From: Candidatus Firestoneibacteriota bacterium | Lineage (GTDB): Bacteria; JACRDZ01 | Direction of reading: 5' to 3' | DNA length: 16,997 bases | Assembly (NCBI GenBank): GCA_016212735.1 | Contig: JACRDZ010000277.1 | Location: forward strand, 1-16,997 | Shown here: positions 7,676 through 14,597 of the stretch, piece by piece | How positions within the stretch are numbered: the stretch's first letter is position 1 | Layout of the letters: the number at the start of each line of letters is the position of its first letter | The notes under the pieces: generated by a model | Told to the model about the DNA's origin: nothing | Seen by the model: only the letters and a program-made list of their open reading frames with translations | Database searches by the model: none | Position numbers and translations under genes: made by a program

Positions 7676-8137
7676 TCAGCAGAATTTATCCATTAAATAA
7701 AAATTTTTCAAATTTTCACATGTATTTTTAAAACGCAGACAAAAATTATTTATAAGTTCCTGTAAAATTTTTATACCGATATTTTTATAATTATCAATTA
7801 TATATAAAAATGATTCCCTGGTCATAACCAATAATATAGAATCTTTATGCGCAATAGCATGAGCAGAGCGCAAATTATTGTCAATCAACGGCATTTCTCC
7901 AAATATTTCACCATCGGACAGAATTGCCAGTGTTTCTTCTCCGATTCCTGCGATAAACGTACTTATTCTAACAGTTCCTTCAATAATTATGTATAATGAA
8001 TCTCCATGATCCCCTTCACGAAATATAGTCTCATTTTTTTTAAATATTTCTTTTTTAGTACGTTCAAGTACAATATTACGTTCATTATCATTTAGATTTT
8101 TCAGTATTTGTATTTCTGATAAAAAAGATGCATCCAT
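7676..8137 (-). CDS. Stand-alone cyclic-nucleotide-binding-domain protein
   Basis: 153 residues. The cNMP-binding domain covers about residues 5-125: LSEIQILKNLNDNER entry helix, ETIFREGDHGDSLYIIIEG beta-roll, and phosphate-binding cassette GEIFGEMPLIDNNLRSAHAI with Glu81, Arg90 and Ser91, the residues that contact cyclic nucleotide in this family. It has no DNA-binding, kinase or membrane domain. Only a helical tail follows (QELINNFCLRFKNTCENLKN). GAGGA precedes the ATG. It is 16 bp downstream of rpiB-glyA, ends with TGA, and is followed immediately by a second, more divergent copy. Such single-domain proteins are usually sensors or partners of unidentified targets. The target here cannot be told. 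Confidence 0.82.
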   Translation of the reverse strand: MDASFLSEIQILKNLNDNERNIVLERTKKEIFKKNETIFREGDHGDSLYIIIEGTVRISTFIAGIGEETLAILSDGEIFGEMPLIDNNLRSAHAIAHKDSILLVMTRESFLYIIDNYKNIGIKILQELINNFCLRFKNTCENLKNFYLMDKFC

Positions 8138-8153
8138 AATTCCTCTATACTCC

Positions 8154-9848
8154 TTAACTTAAAAGATGACGATATATTGGGAACTCTTTGCATAGATTAT
8201 ATACTTTTTCTTTTGTTTCAAGAATCAAAGTGCTATCAAGAGGATCTTTTAAAATATTATATATTAAATCTGCTATTAATTTCATTTGTTCTTCCTTCAT
8301 TCCTCTGGAAGTAATTGCAGGTGTTCCGATTCGTATTCCACTTGTAATATATGGAGGCTTGCTGTCAAAAGGAATACCGTTTTTATTCAATGTAATTCCT
8401 GATTTTTCAAGAACTTCTTCTGCTTCTTTACCCGAGATATTTTTATTTGTAAGATCTACCAATAAGAGATGATTATCTGTTCCATCGGATATAATATTAA
8501 ATCCATAATTAATAAGTTCTTTTGCCAGTGTTTGAGCATTTAAAACCACCTGTTTCTGATAAGTTCCAAATTCGTCTGACATTGCTTCTTTAAAGCAGAC
8601 TGCTTTTGATGCAATTACATTCATAAGCGGTCCTCCTTGAATTCCAGGGAAAACCATTTTATCTATTTGTGCAGCAAATTCCTTCCGGCATAAAATCATT
8701 CCTCCACGCGGTCCGCGTAATGTTTTGTGTGTAGTGGAAGTAACAAAATCAGCATATGGAATCGGGCTTGGATGAATTCCAGCAGCTACAAGTCCTGCAA
8801 TATGAGCCATATCAACCATAAGATATGCACCTGCTTCGTCTGCAATGCTTCTGAATTTTGTCCAATCTATTATTCTTGGATATGCACTTGCACCAGCAAC
8901 AATAATACGCGGTTTATGCTTTTGTGCCAGAATTCTTATTTCATCATAATCTATCCTGAAATCTTTTTTACTTACTCCATAAAAAACAACATTATATAAT
9001 TTTCCGGAAAAATTAACTGAACTACCATGAGTAAGATGTCCTCCATGTGCCAGATTCATTCCCATAATAGTGTCTCCAGGTTTAATTATAGAAAAATATA
9101 CAGCCATATTTGCTTGAGATCCGGAATGAGGTTGAACATTTACATGTTCCGCTCCAAATAATTTTTTTGCGCGTTCGCAGGCTAATTCTTCAGCTATGTC
9201 AACATAACTACATCCTCCATAATATCGTTTAGAAGGATATCCTTCAGCATATTTATTTGTCAATACTGTTCCAAGTGCTTCAATAACCGCATCTGTAGCA
9301 TAGTTTTCTGAAGCGATCATTTCTAATTGATATTCTTGACGTCTGCCTTCCTGATTTATTGCATTATATATATCTTTATCTGTTTTTTTCAAATTTGATA
9401 AATAACCAATATTTTTTTCTATAAGAGTTATTTTTCCAATTCGTCTTCCGTGTCTACCTCCTTCAAAATCAGTATTAATCCATGTTTTTATTATAGAATG
9501 ACACATGCTTATTTCCGTAGTGCGTGCTCCAAGCACAAGAATATTTGCATTATTATGTAAACGTGCATATTGTGCAGTATATTCATTATGACACAATGCT
9601 GCACGTATTCCATGAAATTTATTAGCAGTAATAGACATCCCAATCCCGGTTGCGCATATTAAAATTCCATATTCACAAGTACCGCCTGTGACAGAATTTG
9701 CAACTTGTTTGACATAATCAGGGTAATCAACAGAGTCGTTCGAATAAGTCCCGTAATCTTTAAAAGAAATATTGAGTCCTGTTAATAATTCAAATAAATT
9801 TTTTTTAAGCTCCAATCCTGCATGATCACATGCAATTGCAAATTTCAT
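8154..9848 (-). CDS. rpiB-glyA: Fusion of ribose-5-phosphate isomerase B and serine hydroxymethyltransferase
   Basis: One uninterrupted 564-residue frame. Residues 1-146 are RpiB: CDHAG (7-11), [18 protein letters not shown] with catalytic-type Cys65, [20 protein letters not shown] with His98, and GGRHGRRI. This part interconverts ribulose-5-P and ribose-5-P. Residues about 148-564 are full-length [49 protein letters not shown], the PLP-binding [13 protein letters not shown] with Lys375, and FPGIQGGP. It makes glycine and methylene-tetrahydrofolate from serine. The linker has no ATG or GTG and no ribosome binding site near the SHMT start, so one polypeptide is expected. AGGAGATTTT precedes the ATG at 9848; the frame is open to 9875 but that would overlap purE. 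It lies 8 bp after purE. Both activities feed nucleotide synthesis. Confidence 0.93.
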   Translation of the reverse strand: MKFAIACDHAGLELKKNLFELLTGLNISFKDYGTYSNDSVDYPDYVKQVANSVTGGTCEYGILICATGIGMSITANKFHGIRAALCHNEYTAQYARLHNNANILVLGARTTEISMCHSIIKTWINTDFEGGRHGRRIGKITLIEKNIGYLSNLKKTDKDIYNAINQEGRRQEYQLEMIASENYATDAVIEALGTVLTNKYAEGYPSKRYYGGCSYVDIAEELACERAKKLFGAEHVNVQPHSGSQANMAVYFSIIKPGDTIMGMNLAHGGHLTHGSSVNFSGKLYNVVFYGVSKKDFRIDYDEIRILAQKHKPRIIVAGASAYPRIIDWTKFRSIADEAGAYLMVDMAHIAGLVAAGIHPSPIPYADFVTSTTHKTLRGPRGGMILCRKEFAAQIDKMVFPGIQGGPLMNVIASKAVCFKEAMSDEFGTYQKQVVLNAQTLAKELINYGFNIISDGTDNHLLLVDLTNKNISGKEAEEVLEKSGITLNKNGIPFDSKPPYITSGIRIGTPAITSRGMKEEQMKLIADLIYNILKDPLDSTLILETKEKVYNLCKEFPIYRHLLS

Positions 9849-9856
9849 AAAATCTC

Positions 9857-10363
9857 CTATATATACTTTTTCCATCCAAGTTGTTCAAGTTTATCATCTT
9901 TTTTTATTATATTATTACGCATATTTGAACGGTATTCTTCTAGTTTGTTTCTTAATTTTTTATCTTTTAAGGCTATAATTGAAATTGCAAGAAGAGCAGC
10001 ATTGCGTGAACGGTCAATTCCTACTGTTGCAACTGGTATACCTTCAGGCATTTGAACAGTAGAGAAAAGAGAATCCAATCCCTGTAAGCTTGAGGAAATC
10101 GGTACCCCAATTACAGGTAAAGTTGTATGAGCAGCAATAACACCTGCAAGATGAGCTGCTCCACCAGCTCCTGCTATTATTACCTGGTAATTACTTGTAC
10201 TTAATTTTTCAACCCACGGAACCAGTTTTTCAGGTGTACGATGAACTGAAAGAATTCGAATAGTAAATTCTACTTTAAATTCTTCTAAAATTAAAGCAGC
10301 ATTTTTCATGATTGATAAATCTGAATCACTCCCCATTACTATTGCTACAGCTTTATTTCTCAT
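9857..10363 (-). CDS. purE: N5-carboxyaminoimidazole ribonucleotide mutase (PurE, class I)
   Basis: 168 residues. PurE moves the carboxylate of N5-CAIR to form CAIR in purine synthesis. Family features are the N-terminal [15 protein letters not shown] (substrate phosphate loop with Ser/Asp), [10 protein letters not shown] with the catalytic His near residue 42, and [19 protein letters not shown]. Also present are [24 protein letters not shown] and the final [12 protein letters not shown]. Length and motifs fit bacterial class I. AGAGG precedes the ATG. It is the first gene of a five-gene operon. purK, normally its partner, is not in the window. The upstream DNA (10380-10522) does not resemble the rest of the window and no clear promoter could be picked, so the original promoter may have been replaced by an insertion. 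Confidence 0.95.
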   Translation of the reverse strand: MRNKAVAIVMGSDSDLSIMKNAALILEEFKVEFTIRILSVHRTPEKLVPWVEKLSTSNYQVIIAGAGGAAHLAGVIAAHTTLPVIGVPISSSLQGLDSLFSTVQMPEGIPVATVGIDRSRNAALLAISIIALKDKKLRNKLEEYRSNMRNNIIKKDDKLEQLGWKKYI

Positions 10364-10379
10364 AATTTTACCTCTTTAA

Positions 10380-10522
10380 AATATAGATTTGATAATAATG
10401 GGTAGTTTAGTGTCATGCCCAGGACTGAATAGTGCACCCAGATTTACAATGAGCAATCGGACGTAACATATATCGTACACTTAACCACATAACAATCGCC
10501 CCCTTCCCATTTTAACTGTATT
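10380..10522. other. Unassigned segment of differing base composition upstream of purE
   Basis: About 140 bp visibly richer in G and C than the neighbouring intergenic DNA (stretches such as TGCCCAGGACTGAATAGTGC and CGCCCCCTTCCCA). No open frame longer than about 15 codons with a plausible start was seen. It abuts the 122-bp inverted-repeat element at 10523. It is probably debris of an inserted element, but the source is not recognised. Confidence 0.3.
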
Positions 10523-10644
10523 TATACATGTTGGGGACATAAATTCCGTTTTTTTGCTGGTCATGGACATGTATAGCTGCGTTGTTCTCGATGCTCAATC
10601 TTCACCCACCGAAAAAATTGCAATTTATGTCCCCAACATGTATA
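10523..10644. mobile_element. 122-bp element with perfect 23-bp inverted ends (MITE / RAYT-element remnant)
   Basis: Positions 10523-10545 and 10622-10644 are perfect inverted repeats of 23 bp containing TTGGGGACATAAATT and AATTTATGTCCCCAA. About 76 bp between them include T- and A-runs just inside the arms and a G+C-richer core. No transposase is encoded. Motifs like TTTATGTCCCCAA are, from memory, common at the ends of REP-associated tyrosine (Y1, IS200-like) transposase elements, so this may be an element with its ends joined after internal deletion. The repeat is seen directly; the family is inferred. It could also act as a long hairpin. Confidence 0.6.
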
Positions 10645-10731
10645 TTAAAAACGATATTACAAAAAATTACAAGCATTTTTTATTTAAATTATACTATAGA
10701 GAAACTCAAATAATAAGTATTCAGATAATAT

Positions 10732-10760
10732 TTGCGTTATAAAATGTTTTTTAGTATACT
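10732..10760 (+). promoter_or_regulatory. Sigma-70 promoter of the PIN-PhoH gene
   Basis: TTGCGT (10732-10737), a 17-bp spacer and TATACT (10755-10760). Transcription would start near 10767, giving a leader of about 58 nt. The rest of 10645-10824 is AT-rich with no other feature seen. Confidence 0.5.
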
Positions 10761-10824
10761 TTTGAATTGATTAATACCTTGTTGTTTAAATGTTTATAAT
10801 TAATTATAATTAAGGAGAAGAGAA

Positions 10825-12120
10825 TTGAAAAAAACTTTTGTAATCGATACTAATGTTCTTATTCATAATCCTGATTCACTTACATCTTTTGCTGACAATT
10901 CAGTAGTTCTTCCAATAACAGTAATTGAAGAATTAGATAAACTTAAAAGTTTTTCTGATGAACGCGGCAGAAATGCACGAATTGTTGCCAGATTTCTTGA
11001 TAATCTGCGTTCAGGCGGCAAGCTCAGTGAAGGTGTTCCTCTGGGAAATGGAGGAGTTTTGAGAATTGAATTAAACTGTGAAGCTGAACTTCCTGCAGAA
11101 ATGAATAAAACAAAATCAGACAATAGAATTTTAATGGCAGCTCTCAGACTGCAGAGAAAAGGTGAAAAAGTATTTTTTATAACAAAAGATATTAACGCAA
11201 GAATTAAAGCTGATGCTTTAGGAATAGAAGCCCGTGATTTCGAAAAGCAAAAAGTAAATATTGAAGAACTCTATTCAGGTTGGGCAGAAATTCCTGTAAA
11301 TACAGAAGAAATAAATACTTTCATATCTCAAAAAGGACTTATATTAAAGGACTTCAATCTTTATGATAATCAGTTTGTTCTGCTTAAAGATAAAGAACAT
11401 GCTGAAAGATCAAGTCTTGGTAAATATATAAAAAGATTTAATAAAATACTCCCGCTTTATCATCAGAAAGAACCGATTTGGGGAATTAGACCTCTTAATA
11501 TGCAGCAGCAGTTTGCAATGGATCTTTTGCTTACTGAAGAGATAAAACTGGTTACATTAGTCGGTACAGCAGGAACAGGTAAAACGTTACTGGCTATAGC
11601 AGCCGGGCTGCAAAAAACTATTAACGAAGATGCATATAAAAAAATTCTTGTTTCCCGTCCGATTATTCCTCTGGGAAAAGACATAGGATATCTTCCGGGA
11701 GATAAAGAAGCAAAACTCTCTCACTGGATGCAGCCAATTTTTGATAATCTGGAATTCTTAATTGATTGCAATAAACGCAAGCAAATAAGTTATGAAGAAC
11801 TTATTGAATCCAAAAGAATAGAACTTGAAGCTGTAACTTTTATACGTGGACGAACTTTACCAAAACAATTTTTTATTATTGATGAAGCTCAGAACCTTAC
11901 TCCGCACGAAGTTAAAACTATTATAAGCAGAGCAGGAGAAGATACAAAAGTAATTCTCACTGGAGATCCTTATCAGATTGATAATCCTTATCTTGATGCA
12001 AACAGCAACGGGCTTACATATGTTGCAGAACGTTTCAAGGGGGAGGAAATATTTGGACATGTTACACTTGAAAAGAGCGAAAGAAGCTATCTATCTTCTC
12101 TGGCGGTTAAATTATTATAG
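10825..12120 (+). CDS. PIN-PhoH (PhoH2-type) ATPase/ribonuclease
   Basis: 431 residues. The N-terminal PIN nuclease-like domain (about 1-140) has acidic positions in VIDTN (Asp8), VIEELDKLK (Glu35/Glu36), KSDNRI (Asp99) and ITKDINAR (Asp122). The C-terminal PhoH domain (about 220-431) has Walker A GTAGTGKT (247-254), SRPIIPLGKDIGYLPGD, Walker B FFIIDEAQN (349-357), GRTLPKQ and LTGDPYQID. Known: PhoH2 proteins are ATP-dependent RNA-unwinding nucleases related to VapC toxins. In actinobacteria they pair with an antitoxin, but none is seen next to this gene. The start is TTG at 10825, fixed by AAGGAG seven bases upstream and by the family N-terminus KKTFVIDTNVLI; no upstream ATG works. The gene is intact although both sides carry mobile debris. 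Confidence 0.93.
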   Translation: MKKTFVIDTNVLIHNPDSLTSFADNSVVLPITVIEELDKLKSFSDERGRNARIVARFLDNLRSGGKLSEGVPLGNGGVLRIELNCEAELPAEMNKTKSDNRILMAALRLQRKGEKVFFITKDINARIKADALGIEARDFEKQKVNIEELYSGWAEIPVNTEEINTFISQKGLILKDFNLYDNQFVLLKDKEHAERSSLGKYIKRFNKILPLYHQKEPIWGIRPLNMQQQFAMDLLLTEEIKLVTLVGTAGTGKTLLAIAAGLQKTINEDAYKKILVSRPIIPLGKDIGYLPGDKEAKLSHWMQPIFDNLEFLIDCNKRKQISYEELIESKRIELEAVTFIRGRTLPKQFFIIDEAQNLTPHEVKTIISRAGEDTKVILTGDPYQIDNPYLDANSNGLTYVAERFKGEEIFGHVTLEKSERSYLSSLAVKLL

Positions 12121-12239
12121 TTGTACTTGTCTATTTTTAATATTATTTAATTTATTCATATATTTGTCTACATTAATAATGTATATACGGTGATTCTCCC
12201 ACAAGGGACTTTCACCCTATCAGTTAATGCCCATGCTGA
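12121..12239. other. Non-coding segment with an unassigned G+C-richer repeat-like stretch
   Basis: The first part is AT-rich DNA following the PIN-PhoH stop, without a convincing terminator hairpin. From about 12188 the composition changes abruptly (GATTCTCCCACAAGGGACTT onward) and runs into the IS630 fragment. It is probably part of the same decayed element. No coding frame was recognised. Confidence 0.3.
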
Positions 12240-12343
12240 GCATTTGAACCAACAAAAGCACGCCGTCTGGCCAAGAGAGGTTTGAATTTCATTATAAACC
12301 AAAACACGGCAGTTGGTTAAACATTGCAGAAATAGAGCTTAGC
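12240..12343 (+). pseudogene. Fragment of an IS630-type DDE transposase
   Basis: Translating the plus strand from 12240 gives AFEPTKARRLA. After a one-base frameshift it gives ERFEFHYKPKHGSWLNIAEI followed by ELS. This is the well-known C-terminal segment of IS630-family transposases (HYTPKHGSWLNMAEIELSV), which includes the last catalytic glutamate. Similarity stops near 12345-12355, where the decayed serine recombinase of the opposite strand begins. The fragment is about 35 codons of a protein normally near 340, so it is non-functional. No element ends were found. Confidence 0.7.
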
Positions 12344-12379
12344 ATTTTAACTGTCTTAAAATTGTATAAATGCGGCTTT

Positions 12380-12841
12380 TTAATAACCCTGAATTTCTAG
12401 AAATTTTTGAAAGAGTATCGCCATTAATATAGTTTTCATAAATTGAAAAGTAAGCATGATATTTCTTAGAAGCCTGCCCGATGGTGTAGATGTATCAAAA
12501 CGTTCGGTAACAGATATAAAATCAACGCTATATTTATCAAATAATTCTATAAGCTGATAAAAATCTTTAGGCGATCTTGTTAAACGATCTATTTTGTAAG
12601 AAATAATAAGATTTATTCTTTTTTGTTTTACATCTTCCAAAATTTCTTGCAATGCCGGGCGCTTAATATTAGCCCCTGTAAAACCAACATCAGAATAAAC
12701 CTTAAATATTTCCATATTCTCCTGACTGGCAATAAAAGATTTGATTTTTGCTTCTTGAGCTTCGCATGAGTTAAATTCAACCTCTGCTTGGTTGTCTGTG
12801 GAAACTCTTGTATAAATTGCGCATTTTGATTTAGCTTGCAT
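12380..12841 (-). pseudogene. Serine recombinase (resolvase/invertase family) with internal deletion
   Basis: 153 codons starting at 12841 after AAAGGGGTGG. Residues 1-130 are a resolvase catalytic domain: AIYTRVSTDNQ with nucleophile Ser14, YSDVGFTGANIKRPALQEIL, LIISYKIDRLTRSPKDFYQL and TERFDTSTPSGRLLRNIMLTF. The expected continuation (a Phe-Glu-Arg-(E/D) type helix E and the recombinase domain) is missing. Just after LTF another frame reads SIYENYINGDTLSKISRNSG, then LLKSRIYTILRQLKC and a stop at 12339-12341, which looks like the helical DNA-binding part of the recombinase domain. So at least one frame-shifting internal deletion, and probably a 3' truncation, have occurred. The catalytic domain alone should not recombine DNA. 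The gene is divergent from the 63-aa gene and abuts IS630 debris. Confidence 0.8.
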
Positions 12842-12875
12842 AATTCCACCCCTTTGTATTAAAATACCTTAAAAT

Positions 12876-12905
12876 TTGATTTTATTGGTTATTTTGTGAT
12901 ATAAT
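12876..12905 (+). promoter_or_regulatory. Sigma-70 promoter of the 63-aa gene and protease gene
   Basis: TTGATT (12876-12881), an 18-bp spacer and TATAAT (12900-12905), followed by AAGGAGG and the ATG at 12927. It is in the 85-bp divergent gap to the recombinase. Confidence 0.55.
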
Positions 12906-12926
12906 TGCTTTGATAAGGAGGTTCTT

Positions 12927-13118
12927 ATGGAAAGAAAAGTTACTCTATCCCGCACTGATGCTTTACAGAAAATGATTTCCGAAGCACAAAATATGCCAGG
13001 ACTTATAGATTTAATGACAGTATATGGTAAATTAAATGAACTGATGTTAAAAAGCAATGAATATCTTAGCGTTTATACATCAAAAAAAATTTCGTCATTA
13101 AGTAATAGTTCTTCATAA
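12927..13118 (+). CDS. Small protein of unknown function (63 aa) upstream of the SDH protease
   Basis: Not recognised. It encodes 63 residues starting MERKVTLSRTDALQKMISEA. The sequence is mostly helix-forming with a heptad-like pattern (LIDLMTVYGKLNELMLKSNE), ending in a Ser/Lys-rich tail. It has no cysteines, signal peptide or membrane helix. AAGGAGG at ideal spacing and a strong promoter indicate a real gene. It stops 18 bp before the GTG of the protease gene, so the two form an operon. It could be a small partner or regulator of the protease; this is inferred from position only. Confidence 0.65.
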   Translation: MERKVTLSRTDALQKMISEAQNMPGLIDLMTVYGKLNELMLKSNEYLSVYTSKKISSLSNSSS

Positions 13119-13136
13119 TTTTTTAAGGAGATAATT

Positions 13137-14102
13137 GTGCCTACATGGGGTGAAATTTTAACAGAACTTCAACAAGTTCAAAATCAAACAAAACTGCCAC
13201 CGTTTGATAATGTAAGACGTAAATATCTTACCTTATTAAGGAATAAATCTGGTAGAGATGTAATACTATATGCTAGCAAATGGACATCTCCTGGGGCATC
13301 CCCAAATGATATAACTATAATTGAAGAAGACCTTCAAGGATTCATGGAAGTAATTCATGGACTAACAACTCCAAATTTAGATTTAATAGTTCATAGTCCT
13401 GGTGGTTCTGCAGAAGTAACCGAAGCACTCGTCTCATATATCAGGACAAAATTTACTCATGTTAGAGTAATTGTCCCACAGGCTGCAATGTCAGCTGCAA
13501 CTATGCTTGCGTGTTCTGCTAATACAATTGTGATGGGAAAACATTCATTTTTAGGTCCTATTGATCCTCAGTTTATATTAGCGACTCAAATCGGTATACA
13601 ATCTGTACCAGCACAAGCGATATTAGATCAATTTGATAAAGCTAAAGAAGAATGTCAAGATCCAAAATTACTTGGTCATTGACTTCCTATTCTCAGTCAA
13701 TATGGCCCAGCTTTAATTGTCCAATGTGAAAATGCAATTTCTTTATCAAAAACATTACTTACCGAATGGCTTCAACGGTATATGTTCTCTGGAAACCCAA
13801 ATTCTGCTGAGAAAGCAGAAAAAATTGCAGATTATCTTTCAAACCATACAGAATTCAAAAGCCATGGAAGGCATATATCCAGAGACAAAGCTAAAGAGTT
13901 AGGTTTAAATATAGAAAATTTAGAAGACGACCAAGATATTCAAGATTTAGTTTTGTCAATATTTCACGCTACTACTCACACTTTTAGCGGTACTTCTGCA
14001 GTAAAAATAATTGAGAACCATAATGGTAAGGCGTTTATTAAACAGCAAATTGTTTCGATTCAATTACCAACACAACCCATCTCTCCACCTAAACCAGCTT
14101 AA
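13137..14102 (+). pseudogene. SDH-family (ClpP/SppA-class) serine protease interrupted by an in-frame TGA
   Basis: The GTG start at 13137 follows AAGGAG. The first 181 codons contain LIVHSPGGSAEV (oxyanion strand, 83-94), PQAAMSAATMLACSA with candidate nucleophile Ser119, and IVMGKHSFLGPIDPQF. This is the pattern of the serine dehydrogenase proteinase family (SDH_sah), which has a ClpP/crotonase fold. Codon 182 is TGA (13680-13682). The same frame then continues to 14102 with clear family character: LPILSQYGPALIVQCENAIS, EWLQRYMFSGN, then a C-terminal tail ending QLPTQPISPPKPA. Read through, the protein is 321 residues, a normal family length. The interrupted position precedes LPILSQYGPAL, where I would expect Trp (TGG), so one G-to-A change explains it. 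Trp is otherwise encoded by TGG in this gene. Most likely a recent nonsense mutation. A sequencing error or readthrough are alternatives. Confidence 0.8.
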
Positions 14103-14300
14103 TGTAATAAAAATAATAGGATTCTACCTTCCAAAAATATGGTACAAAAGGATTTAATATTTTTCTATTTGTGTATGGTGACCACATAGCAAACCCTTCA
14201 GCACTTTGTAAAAATTTCCCCTTTGAAAAGAGGGATTGAAAAGAATTTATGGGCGAAAAAATTCATTAAAAATATTATTTATTCCCCCTCACAAAATGAA
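14103..14300. other. Non-coding debris downstream of the protease gene
   Basis: AT-rich DNA with an imperfect hairpin around 14217-14236 (TTCCCCTTTGAAAAGAGGGA) and a short CCCCCTC tract near 14284-14290. A plus-strand frame of 97 codons (14236-14529) runs through the hairpins below. It has no family resemblance and is judged spurious. Confidence 0.3.
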
Positions 14301-14391
14301 TAACCCCGAGGCAAGCCTCGAGGTATCTAAAACATTAGAACTAAAACCTAAAAGCAAAACCGAAATAGGTAACCCCGAGGTAAACCTCAAC
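14301..14391. repeat. Two related small hairpins, 69 bp apart, with compensating base change
   Basis: TAACCCCGAGGCAAGCCTC (14301-14319) and TAACCCCGAGGTAAACCTC (14370-14388) are near-identical. In each, GAGGY-AA-RCCTC forms a 5-bp stem with an AA loop; the first also pairs C14307 with G14320. The only two differences between the copies sit opposite each other in the stem (C-G in one, T-A in the other). The function is unknown. Repeats of this style are frequent next to insertion sequences. Confidence 0.55.
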
Positions 14392-14514
14392 GTTTATACC
14401 CTGTTTTTTAAATGTCTGTGTGTACAGCCTGATGCGTCTTTTAAATTCCGCAAACGATTCTTCACTCCATCTATAAGAGTTAAAATAAATTCCAAGATGC
14501 TTTACCTCTTTAAT
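14341..14514 (-). other. Short open stretch, possible decayed coding fragment
   Basis: The minus strand is open for 57 codons (14514 to 14344, stop TAG at 14341-14343). It reads KHLGIYFNSYRWSEESFAEF, then KRRIRLYTQTFKKQGINVEV. The dense mix of charged and aromatic residues is more protein-like than the surrounding frames and could be the end of a transposase or similar gene. It has no start codon with a ribosome binding site, and I cannot assign a family. Confidence 0.25.
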
Positions 14515-14597
14515 TCAATGCTTCATTGAAATATTTATTAAAACCGTGTTTGGAAAGATAATGATTAAATGTTAGTATTTTATTGGAGGAGAAGGAG

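Noticed and set aside
606..9000. Plus-strand open frames at 606-806, 6148-6372, 8188-8472 and 8727-8999
   Set aside because: All are antisense to dnaJ, glnS or the rpiB-glyA fusion and show no family character.
10554..10742. 62-codon plus-strand frame starting inside the inverted-repeat element
   Set aside because: It crosses the right arm of the 122-bp element and continues into AT-rich leader DNA. No ribosome binding site and no protein-like character.
12188..12250. Integron attC site or group II intron fragment
   Set aside because: The G+C-richer stretch has only short, imperfect inverted pairing and no recognised core sites or domain V-like structure.
13680..13682. Recoding of UGA as tryptophan (alternative genetic code)
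   Set aside because: Trp is written as TGG throughout the window and the cNMP gene at 7676 terminates with TGA. One TGA in a gene lying in a decayed region is better explained by mutation, so it is kept only as a hypothesis to test.
14301..14391. CRISPR-like repeat pair
   Set aside because: Only two copies with a 69-bp period, an internal palindrome too short for a repeat of that class, and no cas genes.
14236..14529. 97-codon plus-strand frame across the hairpin repeats
   Set aside because: Composition follows the repeats (PEASLEV and PEVNLNV come from the two hairpins), there is no good ribosome binding site, and no family is recognised.
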